NCBI GenBank assembly: GCA_965112735.1
Contig: OZ218956.1
Span: forward strand, 3,534,001-3,598,000
DNA: 64,000 bases
Reading direction: 5' to 3'
From: Phaeosaccion multiseriatum
Taxonomy: Eukaryota > Ochrophyta, other classes
Position numbers and translations under genes: made by a program
The notes under the pieces: model-generated
What the model was told of the DNA's origin: nothing
The model's database searches: none
What the model saw: only the letters and a program-made list of their open reading frames with translations
Part shown: positions 12,253 through 23,194 of the stretch, in pieces
Position numbering within the stretch: the stretch's first letter is position 1
How the letters are laid out: each line of letters starts with the position of its first letter

Positions 12253-13519
12253 GGGCTGAGTCGGCACGAGCGGCTCAACTGCGACGTGTGGTGGTACAAT
12301 GGCAGCACCAGCAACTGGCTCTGGGCTGGGCCTGCCTCCGCCAAAGAGTAAGCCTCTACTCCCACCTCTCACACCTGACCCACCTCCTCGCCTCCAAGCT
12401 ACGCCGTCGTCAGCTGGAGAGGGGCTGGAGAACCATCTTGTGCAGTGCCGTCAAGAGCCTTCGTCAGGAGGAGGGGGCCCAGGTGAAGTCCACGCTGCTC
12501 CACGTGGGGGCAAGCAAGAGGGACTCCGCGCATTGGATGGTGGCGAAGCTGAGGGACGAGGCAAGGAGGCGTCGCGTTGCCCTGGTGTGGACGGCGTGGA
12601 GGAGATATGTGCGCTCCTTACGTAAGGCACGTAAGATGGCCAGGTCCATGCGTGTGAAGCAGAGGGTACACTTCTGCGCCAAGGTAGGTGTGGGGTGTGG
12701 GCACTAAGTCAATGGGTGGGTGGGTGGGTGGGTGGGTGCGATGGGTGGTGGGTATGGATGGTGTTGGGTATTTATGTGGGTGTGTGTGGGTGTGGGTGTG
12801 TGTGTGGGTGGGTGTGTATGTGGGTGTGTGTGTGGGTGTGTGTGTGTGGGTGTGTGTGGGTGTGTTGTGGTGTGGGTGTGTATGTGGGTGGGCGTGTGTG
12901 TGTGTGTGTTTGGGTGTGTGTGTGTACTGTGTGGGGGGATGGGGCACTTGCACTCCCTCTTACTCCTCCTCCTCGCTCTTTTGTCTTGTCCATCTCTCAC
13001 ACCCCGCTTTCATACTCTATTCCTCTCCCCTCCCCTCCCCTCCCCCACCCACCCCCCACCCCCACATATAAGATTCTGTGGGCGTGGCACCACTCCGCCT
13101 CCCGATCAAAGGGCCTCCGCAGCTTGAGTAAGGCCCTCCTTCGTGCATCCGCCGCCGCACAGCTCGCCAGGGGATGGAACAGGTGCACTTGCTTCTCATC
13201 AGTTTCAGTCTCAGTTTCAGTTTCAGCTTAGTAAGGCCGTACCCTATAGTGCCATCCTTCTACCTCCTACTATGTAACGGACATATCACTCTCTCTCTCT
13301 CTTTCTCTCTCTCTCGGTCTATCCGTCCTTCTCCACCCGCTCCTCTCTCTCTCTCTGTTTCTGTCGCTCTCTGCTCCCTCCTCTACCCTCTCTTCTCGCT
13401 CTCTTTCTCTCTCTCTTCCTCCTCCTTTCTCCCTCCTCTCCTCTGGCTCCCTCTCTCACTCTCTCTCTCTCTTTCTCTCTCTCTCTGTTTCTGTCGCTCT
13501 CTCCTCCCTCCTCCACCTG

Positions 13520-13558
<39 letters not shown>

Positions 13559-13825
13559 CTCTCTCTCTCTCTCTGTCGCTCTGTCCTCCCTCTTCCAAAC
13601 CTCCCATTCATTGTCATGCTATCCCCCTTCTCATTCATTGCCATACTAACCACCCTCTGATCTCACAGATGGAGGGCCCATGTATCACGTCAGCGCCGCA
13701 TGCAGCTCGGTCTTTTTGCGCTGGCCAAGCTCGGCAGAGGGCGTGCGGGCAGCGCCTTGGGGGGGAGGGGCGAGGGGAGGGTGGACTCCAAGGTGCGTCA
13801 GTCGAAGTTAGTCGGTGTGTCTGTG

Positions 13826-13872
<47 letters not shown>

Positions 13873-13885
13873 GTGTGTGTCTGTG

Positions 13886-13946
<61 letters not shown>

Positions 13947-13967
13947 GCCTCTGTGTGTCTGTCTGCC

Positions 13968-14016
<49 letters not shown>

Positions 14017-14031
14017 GTCTGTCTGTCTGCC

Positions 14032-14074
<43 letters not shown>

Positions 14075-15113
14075 TACTCCATCTGTCTTACGGTAGTGGT
14101 ACCGTGTGTAGTGTGCTGTCGGGGTCGTCTGATTACCCCCTCCCCTTTCTCCTCCCCCTTGTACTCCCCTCCTTTTCCCCAGCGCTCCGCTCTCGTCAAG
14201 TGGCGTGACAACACTTTCGGACTTCACCTTTCCTCCACCGTCGAGTCCTCCCGACTCGGAAACTTCGCTCTGGCCCTGTGTGTTGATGATGGAGAGGTGG
14301 CGTCGGCAGCGGCGGGGGTGGTGCAGCAGACTGTGCCATGGAGCAGGTGAGGGAGGGAGGGAAGGAGGGGAGGGTGGGGGAGAAGGAGGAGGAGGGGAAG
14401 GGATGCTGAGCGACGCCCTACAATATCGGTTCTCACATACTCCTCCTCCTGCCCCCCTCTCTCTCTCCAAGATCCCTCGGCCGACTCGTTGTCGTCTTGT
14501 CGTCTTTGGTCTTTTTCCTAACCCTTATGACCATCCCCTCCCATCCACTGCCATCTTCCCTCCCCCCCTCAGCGCGGTGCTCTTCCTCTTCGACGAGGCG
14601 GAGCAACACCTTTGGGCGCTTTCCTCCCTTTCCCTCACAGGGACAGGCTCAATCTCAGGCGGGCCAACGCTCTCCTCCCCACTCGGGAGGACTGCCACCC
14701 CTACGTTAGGGGTGCATACGTCACTGTTTTCTCCGGCGGCGGCGGCGGCGCCGGCCAACGTTACTGTCGGTGCTTCTTCTTCTGCTGCTAAAGCGGGGAG
14801 AGGGAGGGGGAGGAGGAGGGGGAGGAGAGGACGTGCGGGGGGCGACGACGACGGCGACGAGGAGGAGGAGGAGGAGGAAGGAGGAAGGATTCGAGTGGGG
14901 GGCATGGACGACGATGAGGAGGAGGAGGAGGAGGAGGAGGAGGAAGAAGAAGAGGACGAGGAGGAGGAGGGACCGCCCATGGCCATAGAGACCTTCGAGA
15001 TTGGTGCGTGGTGTGGCGTGTGCCATCCGGAGGAAGGGAAGAAGGGAGGAGAAGGGTGGATGGCAGTGGATGGAAGGGAGGGAACGTTTCTTCCACTTTG
15101 GTCCGTATGTCCA

Positions 15114-15160
<47 letters not shown>

Positions 15161-18100
15161 TATCTGACTCGTGTGTCCACCTTATCACATCCCTCCCTAC
15201 CCATCCACTTCCATCCACTGCCATCCACCACCCCCTCTCCTCTTCGAACGCCCTACCGAGAGCAGGAGAAGGCCTGGTGTGGGAGTGCTTCACTAGCGGT
15301 CATCCCACAGGAGCGGCAGGACTGCACGACATCAGCTCCAGAGCCACCGCCATAGACATGGTGGGAGTGGTGCCTATCGGAGGGGGGGGGGGGATGGCAG
15401 TGGATGGGGCGGGCACGATGGCCGGTGGTCATGTGGGCGGAGGGGCGGGGAGGAGCGCGGGCACGTTCCGAGTCATGAGTGCCGCTGCGAAGGTGAGAGG
15501 GAGGGAGGGAGGGAGGGAGGGAGGGAGGGAGGGGGGGGAGGGAGGGAGGGAGGGAGGGAGGGAGGGAGGGAGGGAGGGAGGGAGGGAGGGAGGGGGGGGA
15601 GGGAGGGAGGGAGGGGGGGGAGGGAGGGAGGGAGGGAGGGAGGGAAGGGAGGGAGGAAGGGAGGGAAGGGAGGGAGCGAGAGAGGGAGGGAGCGAGAGAA
15701 GGAAGGGGGGAGGGAGGGAGGGAGGAAAGAGGCGAGACAAGGGTTTGGCTCTGCACATACACATCGAGACAAAACTCAGCTCCTCTGCATCCTCTCCCTC
15801 GACAACACATCGCACCCACGCGCGCGCCCACACAGACACACTCGCAGGCGGCGCTCCTGTCGCAGACTGCATCCCCTTCCCCTTCGCGCCTCTTCGCCAC
15901 CACCCCTCCGCAGCAGCAGCAGCAGCAGCAGCAGCAAGCCGCCTCTCTCTTGCGCACAGCACGGCCCTTTCACTTCTTCGGCGAGGGGAGGGTGGAACAA
16001 GCGGTTGGCGGTACAGCAGTTGGTGGTACAGCGGCAGCGACTCATCGGAGGCGCGGGAGACGTTCTAGATCCCCCACTCTTGTCCACTCGCGCTCTCCCT
16101 CCCCGTCCCCTTCTCCGTCTCCTTCCCGACCGCTCTCGGGTACGGGGGGTGCACACGCGCACACACACTCATCACGCGCCCACAGCAGGAGTTTCAGTCC
16201 CCGGGGGGGGAGGACGGTTACACCGGTGGGCAGCGGCACTGGTGAGTGAGCGCGAGAGCATGAATGGGAGAGACTAACCCTGAGGAGAGAGAGAGAGAGA
16301 GAGAAAGAGATGAGAAGAAGGGACAGAGGGATAGAGACAGAGAGGGAGAGACATAGAGACAGAGAGAGGGAGACGCTCTGAAAGACTAACGTAAAGTGTG
16401 TAAAGGAGTGGTTTGATAGGGCTGTCTGAGGGGGGGGGTTGTTCGTTTCCGTGTGTGTTGCCAATCTCCGCCAACCACCACCTTCACCACTCTAAGCTCC
16501 CTCTCTCTCGCCCCGCTCTCCCCCCCCCCCTCCTCTCTCTCTCTCTGTGTGTGTGTCTCCCCTCTTCCTCCCCTCCCCTCCCCTCCCGACGCAGGCACCA
16601 ACCCGAGGAACTTGACTGCTGTGGGCGCGGGCGTGACACTCTCGGGCACCAGCGCCACCCTCGGCAAGTCATATGGGCATGGCCAGCCCCAGTCATATGG
16701 GCATGGCCAGACCTTCTCCTCCTCCTCTGGCAAGGCCCCCTCCACTGCCTTCCTCCGCAGTGTGCGCTTGGTGTGCGTGCCGGTGCTCGGGGGGGAGGGA
16801 GGGGACACCGTGCTGGGGGTGCTCAAGGTAAGTCAGTGAAGGGGAGTTTGAGTTTCAGCTCAGGAGAGAGAGAGAGCGGGAGTAAGGATATGTTACTCAG
16901 GAAAGTTTGGATGGATGGCAGTGGACGGTGAGGGCCCTGAACCCACTCCTGCTCCTTCTCCGACTCGAATATGTAATTCGCCCTTCTCCTCTCACCATCC
17001 ATTACCATCCATCCCTCCCTCCCTCCCTCCCTCCCTCCCTAAGGTGGCGCGAGTGGCCCCCCTGGGATTCGATCTGCGCCCCAAGGCCTACGAGAGGGGC
17101 GGCCCCGGGGGGGAAGGGTCGGAGAGGAAGAGGAATGAGAATGAGAATGAGGATAATGATGATGATGATGTGTTTGACGGCTTCAGCGCCGATGAAACGG
17201 CAGCCATCCTCCAGACGGCGGGGGCGGCGGCAGCTGCTCTTTACAGGTGTGTGTTTGTGGGTGGGTGAGTGGGTGGGTGGGGTGGGTGGGGTGGGTGCGT
17301 GCGTGCGTGCGTGTGTAGCTTGCTCTAACTTACCGCTCAGTGCTAGGATTGAATTGGTGAAAGTCTTTTCCTTCCAAACTCGTCCAAAGCCTCACTCGTC
17401 ACATTCGCCAGAGTCAGTCTCCATCTCTCACGGGCCTTTTACATCACATATACACACACCCAACTACACAACCCATCCCCCATCCATCCACTGCCATCCT
17501 CCCAACCTCCCATCCATCCACTGCCACCCTCCCACACTCCCATTCACCCACCCACCAACCCACCCACCCACCCATCCCTCCCCTGTCCTGACACCCCCTC
17601 CCTTCTCCCATCTACTGCCATCCTCCGTGCTGTGCTGCCCCTCCCCTCTGGTCCAAAGGGTGTCGGCAACAGCGGAGGCAGCCCTGGACTCTCGCTGCGC
17701 CTCTCGCCTCAAGCTCAGGCGCCTTTCAGAGCAGGCCAGGCAGATGGGCAGGCGCCTAACTCGGGCTGAGGGGGGAGCAAGAAGGGCCGAGAGGAAGCTC
17801 GTGGCCGCCGTGGAGGAGGTGAGAAAGGGGGGGGGTGGGGGATGGCAGAGGATGGCAGAGGATGGCAGTTGATGGGGGTGGGGATGGGAGTAGGTGAGGA
17901 GGGGGGATGGTAGTGGATGGGAGTAGGTGAGGAGAGGGGATGGCAGAGGATGGCAGAGGATGGCAGTGGATGGCAGTGGATGGTAGAGGATGGCAGTGGA
18001 TGGGGGCGGGGATGGGAGGGGATTACAAAGGACCATACAAGTTTATGGGGATCAGGGTGGCAGTGGATGGGAATCGGGGTGGCAGTGGGCCTTCTCCTCG

Positions 18101-19581
18101 ATGCTCTGCCAGGATAGCATGGAGGAGGACCTTAGACTGCCTTCTTCAAGCGAGTCTCGGGTCTAACTCCACTTTTTTCTCCCCCCTCGTCCTCCTCCCC
18201 CCCATCCTCATCCTCTGCCATCCACTGCCATCCCCCTTTCCCCCCCAGACGAGTGCGTACAGCAGCGCCGCCCGCCTGGCCGAGACGGCTCGCAGCGAGG
18301 CACTGGCTAGAGAGGCAGAGGCAGTCGCCAAATGTAGCGAACTGAACAACAAACTGCTGCAGGCCAGCGAGAGGGAGAGGGGGCAGCTGGAGGTGCGTGT
18401 GAGCGATGGCAGTGGAGGTTGGAGGGAAGTTGGGAAGGAAGGAAGTGGGAGGGAGGGAGGGAGGGAGGGAATGTGATGACGCGCCGCTGGGTGCACTGGA
18501 TGGCAATGGATGGCATTGGATGGGTGGGCTTTCGCCCCTTCCTTCACCTTGACTTCCCCCCTCACTGACATATTCCCCTTACCCCCCCCCCCCTTACTCC
18601 CTGCAGGAGCTTCTGCAGATGCAGGCCGAACTTGAGGCGGCAGGGTCCGCTGCCAAGGCCTCCGAGGGGGAGCAGTTGGTGGTACAGCGGCAGCGGGACG
18701 GTTACAGAAAGCAGAGGGACGAGTGCAGGCAGGCCTACGCGAGGGCCAAGCACAAGGTCAAGCAGCTCGAGAAGGTCAGAGAAAGGAAGGAAGGAAGGAA
18801 GGAAGGATGTGTGTGAGCATCTGTCTCTCTGTCTGTCTGCCTCTGTTCGACCTCTACGTCGGAGTCTTTCTTTGCGTCCTTACTGTGTGATGCCTGTCTC
18901 TCACTCCCTCCCTCTCTCTCACTCTCTTGTCCCTCCATCTCTCTCTCCCTCCCTCTCTCTCACTCTCTTGTCCCTCCCTCTCTTTCTCCCTGTCCCTCTC
19001 TGTCCCTGCCTCACTGATGCGATGTGCAGACGATGTTGGAGATGCACGGGCAGCAGGAGGGCTTCAAGCATGTGCACGGATTAATACTCTCCCTAGGGGA
19101 CACCGTACTGGGCCCGGAGGGAGGAGGAGGAGGAGGAGGAGGAGGAGGAGGAGGAGGGGGGGGGGGGGGGGGTGGTGTGAACGTGGAGGGCATGGAGGGG
19201 CTGACGCATGGGGCCCTGAATGGGACCCTCAATGGGACATTCAATGGAGCGAGCTCTCTGCTAATGTCTTCCACGCTCGGCTCTCCTCCTCCCTCCTTCC
19301 CGAGGGCTGAACCTGGTTTCCACACTCCCCAGCAGCAGCAGTCGTATGGGCAACAGCAGCAGCAGTCGTATGGGCAACAGCAGCAGCACCAGCAACAGCA
19401 CGATTATGCCTTCCCGCGATACGGGGGGGGCAATAGTGAGGCCAATGTCAATGGCGACGCCGGTGGGCGGGGTGGTGATACAGGATCGTTGACGCCCCGC
19501 ACAATGCGCACGGGTACAGATAGAGGGACAGGGGGCTCTCCACCTCGGCCACAGAGTCCTGGCTTGAGCCCTGTGTTGTGA
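3680..19581 (+). CDS. Giant Sfi1-like centrin-binding-repeat protein with GAF-like domain (2508 aa)
   Basis: Exons: 3680-3843, 4153-4214, 4620-5002, 5320-6782, 7035-7138, 7374-7471, 7919-8091, 8545-8722, 9190-9444, 9638-9868, 10039-10251, 10684-10843, 11120-11535, 11734-12020, 12254-12683, 13073-13182, 13669-13792, 14183-14346, 14573-15003, 15266-15492, 15848-16241, 16595-16827, 17044-17246, 17659-17818, 18249-18392, 18607-18774, 19030-19581. They total 7,527 nt with no internal stop. Residues 1-75 are coiled coil. Residues 76-640 are disordered Gly/Ser/Gln-rich sequence, then another coil. Residues about 690-1670 carry many Trp-containing helices of Sfi1 type, for example [26 protein letters not shown] and RVVWRKWQ. 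Sfi1 repeats bind centrin and build basal-body or centrosome bridges. An acidic linker follows. A split GAF-like fold comes next (residues about 1816-1850 and 2040-2167; [10 protein letters not shown], then [10 protein letters not shown]). Coiled coil spans about 2168-2325 and the tail is Gln-rich. The Sfi1 assignment is from repeat spacing; the GAF call is weaker. Confidence 0.8.
5003..5319 (+). repeat. Intron 3 of the Sfi1-like gene: GGGCAGGCATAT array and GGAAC/TGAAC repeats
   Basis: Directly after the donor, 5009-5070 holds five copies of a degenerate GGCATATGGGCA unit. A second tandem block of 5-bp units (GGAAC, TGAAC) runs from about 5207 to 5283, just before the acceptor tract. Confidence 0.85.
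7472..7918 (+). repeat. Intron 6 of the Sfi1-like gene: four 60-bp repeats carrying the splice donor, then (CCCT)n
   Basis: A unit of exactly 60 bp is repeated four times from 7472 to about 7711 with few differences. Each unit starts GTGAGCAGCGAG, so every copy carries a donor-like site. Only the first is preceded by the exon end (CAAG). A CCCTCCCT tract (about 7784-7916) leads to the acceptor. Confidence 0.9.
9445..9637 (+). repeat. Intron 9 of the Sfi1-like gene: GGTTG/GGGTTG repeats
   Basis: The donor opens into a GGTTGGGT-type repeat (about 9445-9515), then GT-rich sequence. The 3' end is CCCCTCCCC before the acceptor, so the two ends are complementary in composition. Confidence 0.8.
10609..10671 (+). 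repeat. (CA)n microsatellite at the acceptor side of intron 11
   Basis: Near-pure CA dinucleotides end just before the acceptor at 10683. The same intron also holds a GGAA tract (about 10361-10393). Confidence 0.85.
12021..12253 (+). repeat. Intron 14: G homopolymer, (CTTT)n and (CA)n
   Basis: A run of G at about 12040-12058 is followed by CTTT repeats (12060-12110). A long (CA)n tract (12181-12250) then runs into the acceptor CACTCACAG. Confidence 0.85.
12684..13072 (+). repeat. Intron 15: (GGGT)n/(GTGTG)n tract with C-rich 3' end
   Basis: GGGTGGGT and TGTGGGTG repeats occupy about 12715-12933 near the donor. The last 60 nt before the acceptor are CCCCTCCCC and CCCACCC sequence, complementary to the 5' part. 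Confidence 0.85.
13815..14074 (+). repeat. (GTCT)n tetranucleotide array in intron 17
   Basis: About 260 bp of GTCT units carry a few TGTGTG and GCCT interruptions. The intron lies between exons ending at 13792 and starting at 14183. Confidence 0.95.
15493..15847 (+). repeat. (GGGA)n array at the donor side of intron 20
   Basis: From the donor to about 15733 the intron is almost pure GGGA/GGGG purine sequence on the sense strand. The remainder, to the acceptor at 15847, is mixed sequence. Confidence 0.9.
17819..18248 (+). repeat. Intron 24: GGATGGCAG array with the complementary motif at the acceptor
   Basis: From about 17840 to 18090 the sense strand carries many GGATGGCAG(A/T)GGATGG units. 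The last 50 nt before the acceptor read CTGCCATCCACTGCCATCC followed by a C tract. This is the clearest case of inverted motif copies at the two ends of one intron. Confidence 0.9.
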
Positions 19582-20300
19582 GTGTGAGGCAAGGGGAAGA
19601 CGATGATGATGATGATGAGGATGATGATGATGATGATGACGATGATGATGATGATGAGGAGGAGGAGGAGGAGGAGGAGGGGGAGGAGGAGGAGGAGGAG
19701 GAGGAGGAGGGGGCGGGAGGGGGAGGAGCAACAGGAGGAGAAGGATTATGAAAGATTCACACACGGAGCAAGGAGAGGGTGGGAGGATGACAGAACGGGA
19801 GCACCGGACAGAGCCAGGAGGGAGGGGTAGGAGGAGAAGCGGAGGGAAGAGGGGGGAGGGAGGAGAGGGAACGAGCCTCCCCTCCAAGCAAGCAGACCAT
19901 CGAAGCTCTTGCCCGGGTTGGCGGGGCGCAAAGTGTCGCTAGTTAAGATGATGGTGCCACGGAAAGCAGTCACGATCAATGATAGTAGTGTCCTCCTGGC
20001 CGACTCATCTAATGCCCTGCAGGCTGTTTGGTTTACTCACATTTTGTGCTGTGTTGGAAGAATGCATTTTTTTCGAGAGGGAGAGGAGGAGGCAATTGTT
20101 GAGGATTGCTCGGCTTCTGGCCACTAACTTGTACTCGAAGTACTTCGCACACGAAGGGGAGAGTGCTCCAGTTGGTAATCCGAAGACATCTGTGTGCCGT
20201 GGATACTCACGGCCGTGCGGCGCAGCCACCAAGCCCTCACTCACACTTCAGTTCATTTTCTAAGCTAACAAAATCAAGTGCGAGTGTTTGGCTGTTTCGG
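19582..20300 (+). other. Intergenic: 3' region of the Sfi1-like gene and 5' region of the PPR gene
   Basis: The first 250 bp are GAT and GGA trinucleotide repeats (about 19598-19735). From about 19900 to 20300 the sequence is more complex and less GC-rich, consistent with a promoter and 5' leader. No further gene was recognised. Confidence 0.6.
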
Positions 20301-22748
20301 ATGAGGATGATGGTAAGCAGCTGCAGCATAAGAAGCGGCGGGGGTAGGAGGTTCGGGTGTAGCAGGCGGTGGAGAGCTCCCGGTGGAAGAGATGCTCCGT
20401 CTGCCGCCTCTGCCGCGGCCCCTGCCTGGGGTGTCACTCCAGCGTATCTGGCAGCCTTCCACGCCACGGCACGCCAACGGTGCTTGTCAAGCGGGTGGGG
20501 TGGATCTCTGGGGGCGAGTAGTACCAGTGAGGGGGCTTGTTTCTCAACAAGTAGTATTCCCCCTCCTGAAGAGGAGGGAGGGGGGCAGTCGTTGTATCTC
20601 GCGACACTTGAGCGTTTGGAGGCCGCGCGGGAGGTCAGGGACTGGGCGAGAGTACTCGGCGAGTGGGACGCAGCGGTGCGGTCGCCGCTGCTCATTGATG
20701 CGCCTTTTGTCGACGCAGTCATGGAGGCTTTGGCTCACTGCCGCCCACCATGGGAGGAGACGCTTGCCCTGCTGAGGGACATCAAAATTCGTCCTAACGT
20801 CCTATACTACAACATCGCCATTGACGCCTGCGGTCGGGCTCAGAGATACGATGAAGCCATGGATCTTCTTCGGGAGATGCTTGTAGTGGGATTGCAGCCG
20901 GACTCGCAAACCTTCTCGGCAGCGATTGTGGCGTCTGGCTTCGGGGGGAGGGCAGACCAGGCACTGCAGCTTCTGAAGGACATGCAAGCACAGGGGCTGC
21001 CACCCGTCAATCACAATTTGAGCGCTGCTATCGCCGCTGTGGGCAGAGCTGGCCGGCCTGAAGAAGCGCTGCAGCTGCTGGAGAGATTGCCCGAGTACGG
21101 CTTGGAGGCCGATGCCGGCAACTTCGCTGCCGCCATCGAGGTGTGCAGTGGGGCGGGATGGTTGGACGCGGCATGGGACCTGTGGGACGAGGTGCTGGCG
21201 GGAGACGTGGTTCTGGATACGAAAGTGTGCTCTGCGGTCTTGCGTCTCTGTGTCGAGTCGAGGAGATCGGACAGGGCTTTGGAGCTATTGAAGTATATGA
21301 AGGAGGAGGGACCCGCTCCCGATGTATGGTGCTACAACATCGCCATTGATGCCTGCGCCAAGGCCCGTCAACACGTTGATGCTTTGGGGTTGTTGAGGGA
21401 GATGAAGGAAGGAGGACCCGCTCCGACTGTGCACAGCTACAGTGCTGCCATTGATGCATGTGCCAAGGCTGTTCGACACGTGGAGGCGTTGAGGCTGTTG
21501 CGGGAGATGAAGGAAGGAGGACCCGCTCCGACTGTGTACAGCTACAACGCTGCTATTAACGCATGCAACAGGGCGGGTCAACACGTGGAGGCGTTAGGAC
21601 TATTGGGTGAGATGAAGGACGAAGGACCCGCTCCGGATGTAGTCACCTACACCACCGCCATTAATGCATGCGCCAAGGTTGATCGACACGCGAAGTCATT
21701 GGCGCTATTGAGGGAGATGAAGGAGGAAGGACCCGCTCCCGATGCACGTACCTACACCGCTGTTATTAACGCATGCGCCAAGGCAGGTCAACACGTGGAG
21801 GCAGTACAGCTCTTGAGGGAGATGAAGGAAGGAGGACCCGCTCCGACTGTGTACAGCTACAACGCTGCTATTCGCGCATGCGCCAAGGCGGGTCAACACG
21901 TGGAGGCGTTAGGACTATTGGGTGAGATGAAGGACGAAGGACCCGCTCCGGATGTATGGAGCTACTACGCCGCCATTGATGCATGCGCCAAGGTTGGTCG
22001 ACAGGCGAAGTCATTGGCGCTATTGAGGGAGATGAAGGAGGAAGGATTCGCTCCCGATGCACGTGCCTACACCGGTGTTATTGTTGCATGCGCCAAGGCC
22101 GGTCAACATGTGGAGGCAGTGGACCTCTTGAGGGAGATGAAGGAAGGAGGACCCGCTCCTGAAGCATGGAGCTACAATGCTGCTATTAACGCATGCGCCC
22201 AGGCCGGTCAGCACGTGGAGGCGTTGGGGTTGTTGAGGGAGATGAAGGAAGGAGGACCCACGCCGGATGTATGGAGCTATAGCGCCGCGATTAACGCATG
22301 TGCCAAGGCCGGTCGACACGTGGAGGCGTTGAGGTTGTTGAGGGAGATGAAGGAAGGCGGACTCACGCCGGATGTATGGAGCTACAACCCCGCGATTAAC
22401 GCATGCGCCAAGGCTGGTCGACACGAGGAGGCGTTGGGGTTGCTGAGGGACATGAAGGAGGAGAGCCTCGCCCCGACTCTGCCCAGTCTCTCCCCGGTAC
22501 TGCGTGCGTGTGCTGAGGCGGGGCAGTACGAAACCGCCGAGGAGCTGGGGTTGGAGATTCTGAAGAGGTGCCATAGCGAGGCACCAGACAAGCTCTGCCT
22601 CGAGACTGCCAAGCATGTTATGCGCAGTGCGGCATACGGGGACGAGAGGGCGGAGAGGGTCACGGAGAGTCTGATCCATGCAGCAGTGCACGGCAGAAAG
22701 AGAGAAGTGGAGGAGGGGAAGGCCCAGAGGCACCCAAGCGAGCTGTGA
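20301..22748 (+). CDS. P-class pentatricopeptide repeat (PPR) protein, about 815 aa, intronless
   Basis: The reading frame is uninterrupted and contains about 16 tandem 35-residue PPR motifs (consensus VWSYNAAINACAKAGQ, then ALGLLREMKE), with a degenerate 17th at the end. I chose the ATG at 20301. It begins a basic, Ser/Arg-rich leader (MRMMVSSCSIRSGGG) with RQRCLSS further on, typical of a mitochondrial or plastid presequence. The frame extends upstream to 20106 without those features. PPR proteins bind organelle RNA, one base per motif, read by residues 5 and 35. Pairs here include several Asn-Asp (usually U) and one Thr-Asp (usually G). No DYW or SMR domain follows, so stabilisation, processing or translation of an organelle transcript is more likely than editing. 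Repeats 8-10 and 11-13 are near copies. Confidence 0.9.
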   Translation: MRMMVSSCSIRSGGGRRFGCSRRWRAPGGRDAPSAASAAAPAWGVTPAYLAAFHATARQRCLSSGWGGSLGASSTSEGACFSTSSIPPPEEEGGGQSLYLATLERLEAAREVRDWARVLGEWDAAVRSPLLIDAPFVDAVMEALAHCRPPWEETLALLRDIKIRPNVLYYNIAIDACGRAQRYDEAMDLLREMLVVGLQPDSQTFSAAIVASGFGGRADQALQLLKDMQAQGLPPVNHNLSAAIAAVGRAGRPEEALQLLERLPEYGLEADAGNFAAAIEVCSGAGWLDAAWDLWDEVLAGDVVLDTKVCSAVLRLCVESRRSDRALELLKYMKEEGPAPDVWCYNIAIDACAKARQHVDALGLLREMKEGGPAPTVHSYSAAIDACAKAVRHVEALRLLREMKEGGPAPTVYSYNAAINACNRAGQHVEALGLLGEMKDEGPAPDVVTYTTAINACAKVDRHAKSLALLREMKEEGPAPDARTYTAVINACAKAGQHVEAVQLLREMKEGGPAPTVYSYNAAIRACAKAGQHVEALGLLGEMKDEGPAPDVWSYYAAIDACAKVGRQAKSLALLREMKEEGFAPDARAYTGVIVACAKAGQHVEAVDLLREMKEGGPAPEAWSYNAAINACAQAGQHVEALGLLREMKEGGPTPDVWSYSAAINACAKAGRHVEALRLLREMKEGGLTPDVWSYNPAINACAKAGRHEEALGLLRDMKEESLAPTLPSLSPVLRACAEAGQYETAEELGLEILKRCHSEAPDKLCLETAKHVMRSAAYGDERAERVTESLIHAAVHGRKREVEEGKAQRHPSEL

Positions 22749-23194
22749 GCATCGAAGGAAGGACTCCCTCAAAGCACCGGCCCGCCACCCCAAGCTGCTG
22801 AGAGGGAGTGTGAGCCGCAGGGGGGGAGTAGATAGCGTGCGTAAAGGCTGAAAAAATTTCTGTGATGTGGTGAGCACGTTGGTGCTTTGCTATGCCCCCC
22901 CCACCGATTATTGTTTATTTTTTCCGTGGAAAGAGTGGCCCTCCTGACATGCCTGGTCCTTCTCGCCAAGGAGTCGGTCGGAGGAGAGGGCGAGATGGGA
23001 CCTCCCGCACACCGCCGCCACTTCCTCCGTGTTGCTGCGGTCATAGGATTCGTCTTCTCGGGATGCAGCAGTACTCACCGGTTGAGGGCAAGGAAGTTGG
23101 TATTGGGCGTGTTAGAGCGGGAAGTAGTAGCGAGGAGGGCAGAAGCAGAAGGAGAATCACTTGTTGGGGTTTTTCTCTACAGAACCTCAGCAGA
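22749..23194 (+). promoter_or_regulatory. Intergenic region, PPR gene / S74 gene
   Basis: These 446 bp hold the 3' end of the PPR transcript and the promoter and 5' leader of the next gene. A short T-rich patch lies at 22904-22926. I identified no defined element. Confidence 0.45.

Noticed and set aside
14480-14572. Alternative acceptor at about 14471 in the Sfi1-like gene
   Set aside because: That frame runs into a stop near 14709. The acceptor ending at 14572 preserves frame and leads to exon 19.
20106-20300. Upstream extension of the PPR frame
   Set aside because: It lacks presequence character. The ATG at 20301 starts a basic Ser/Arg-rich leader directly before the repeats.
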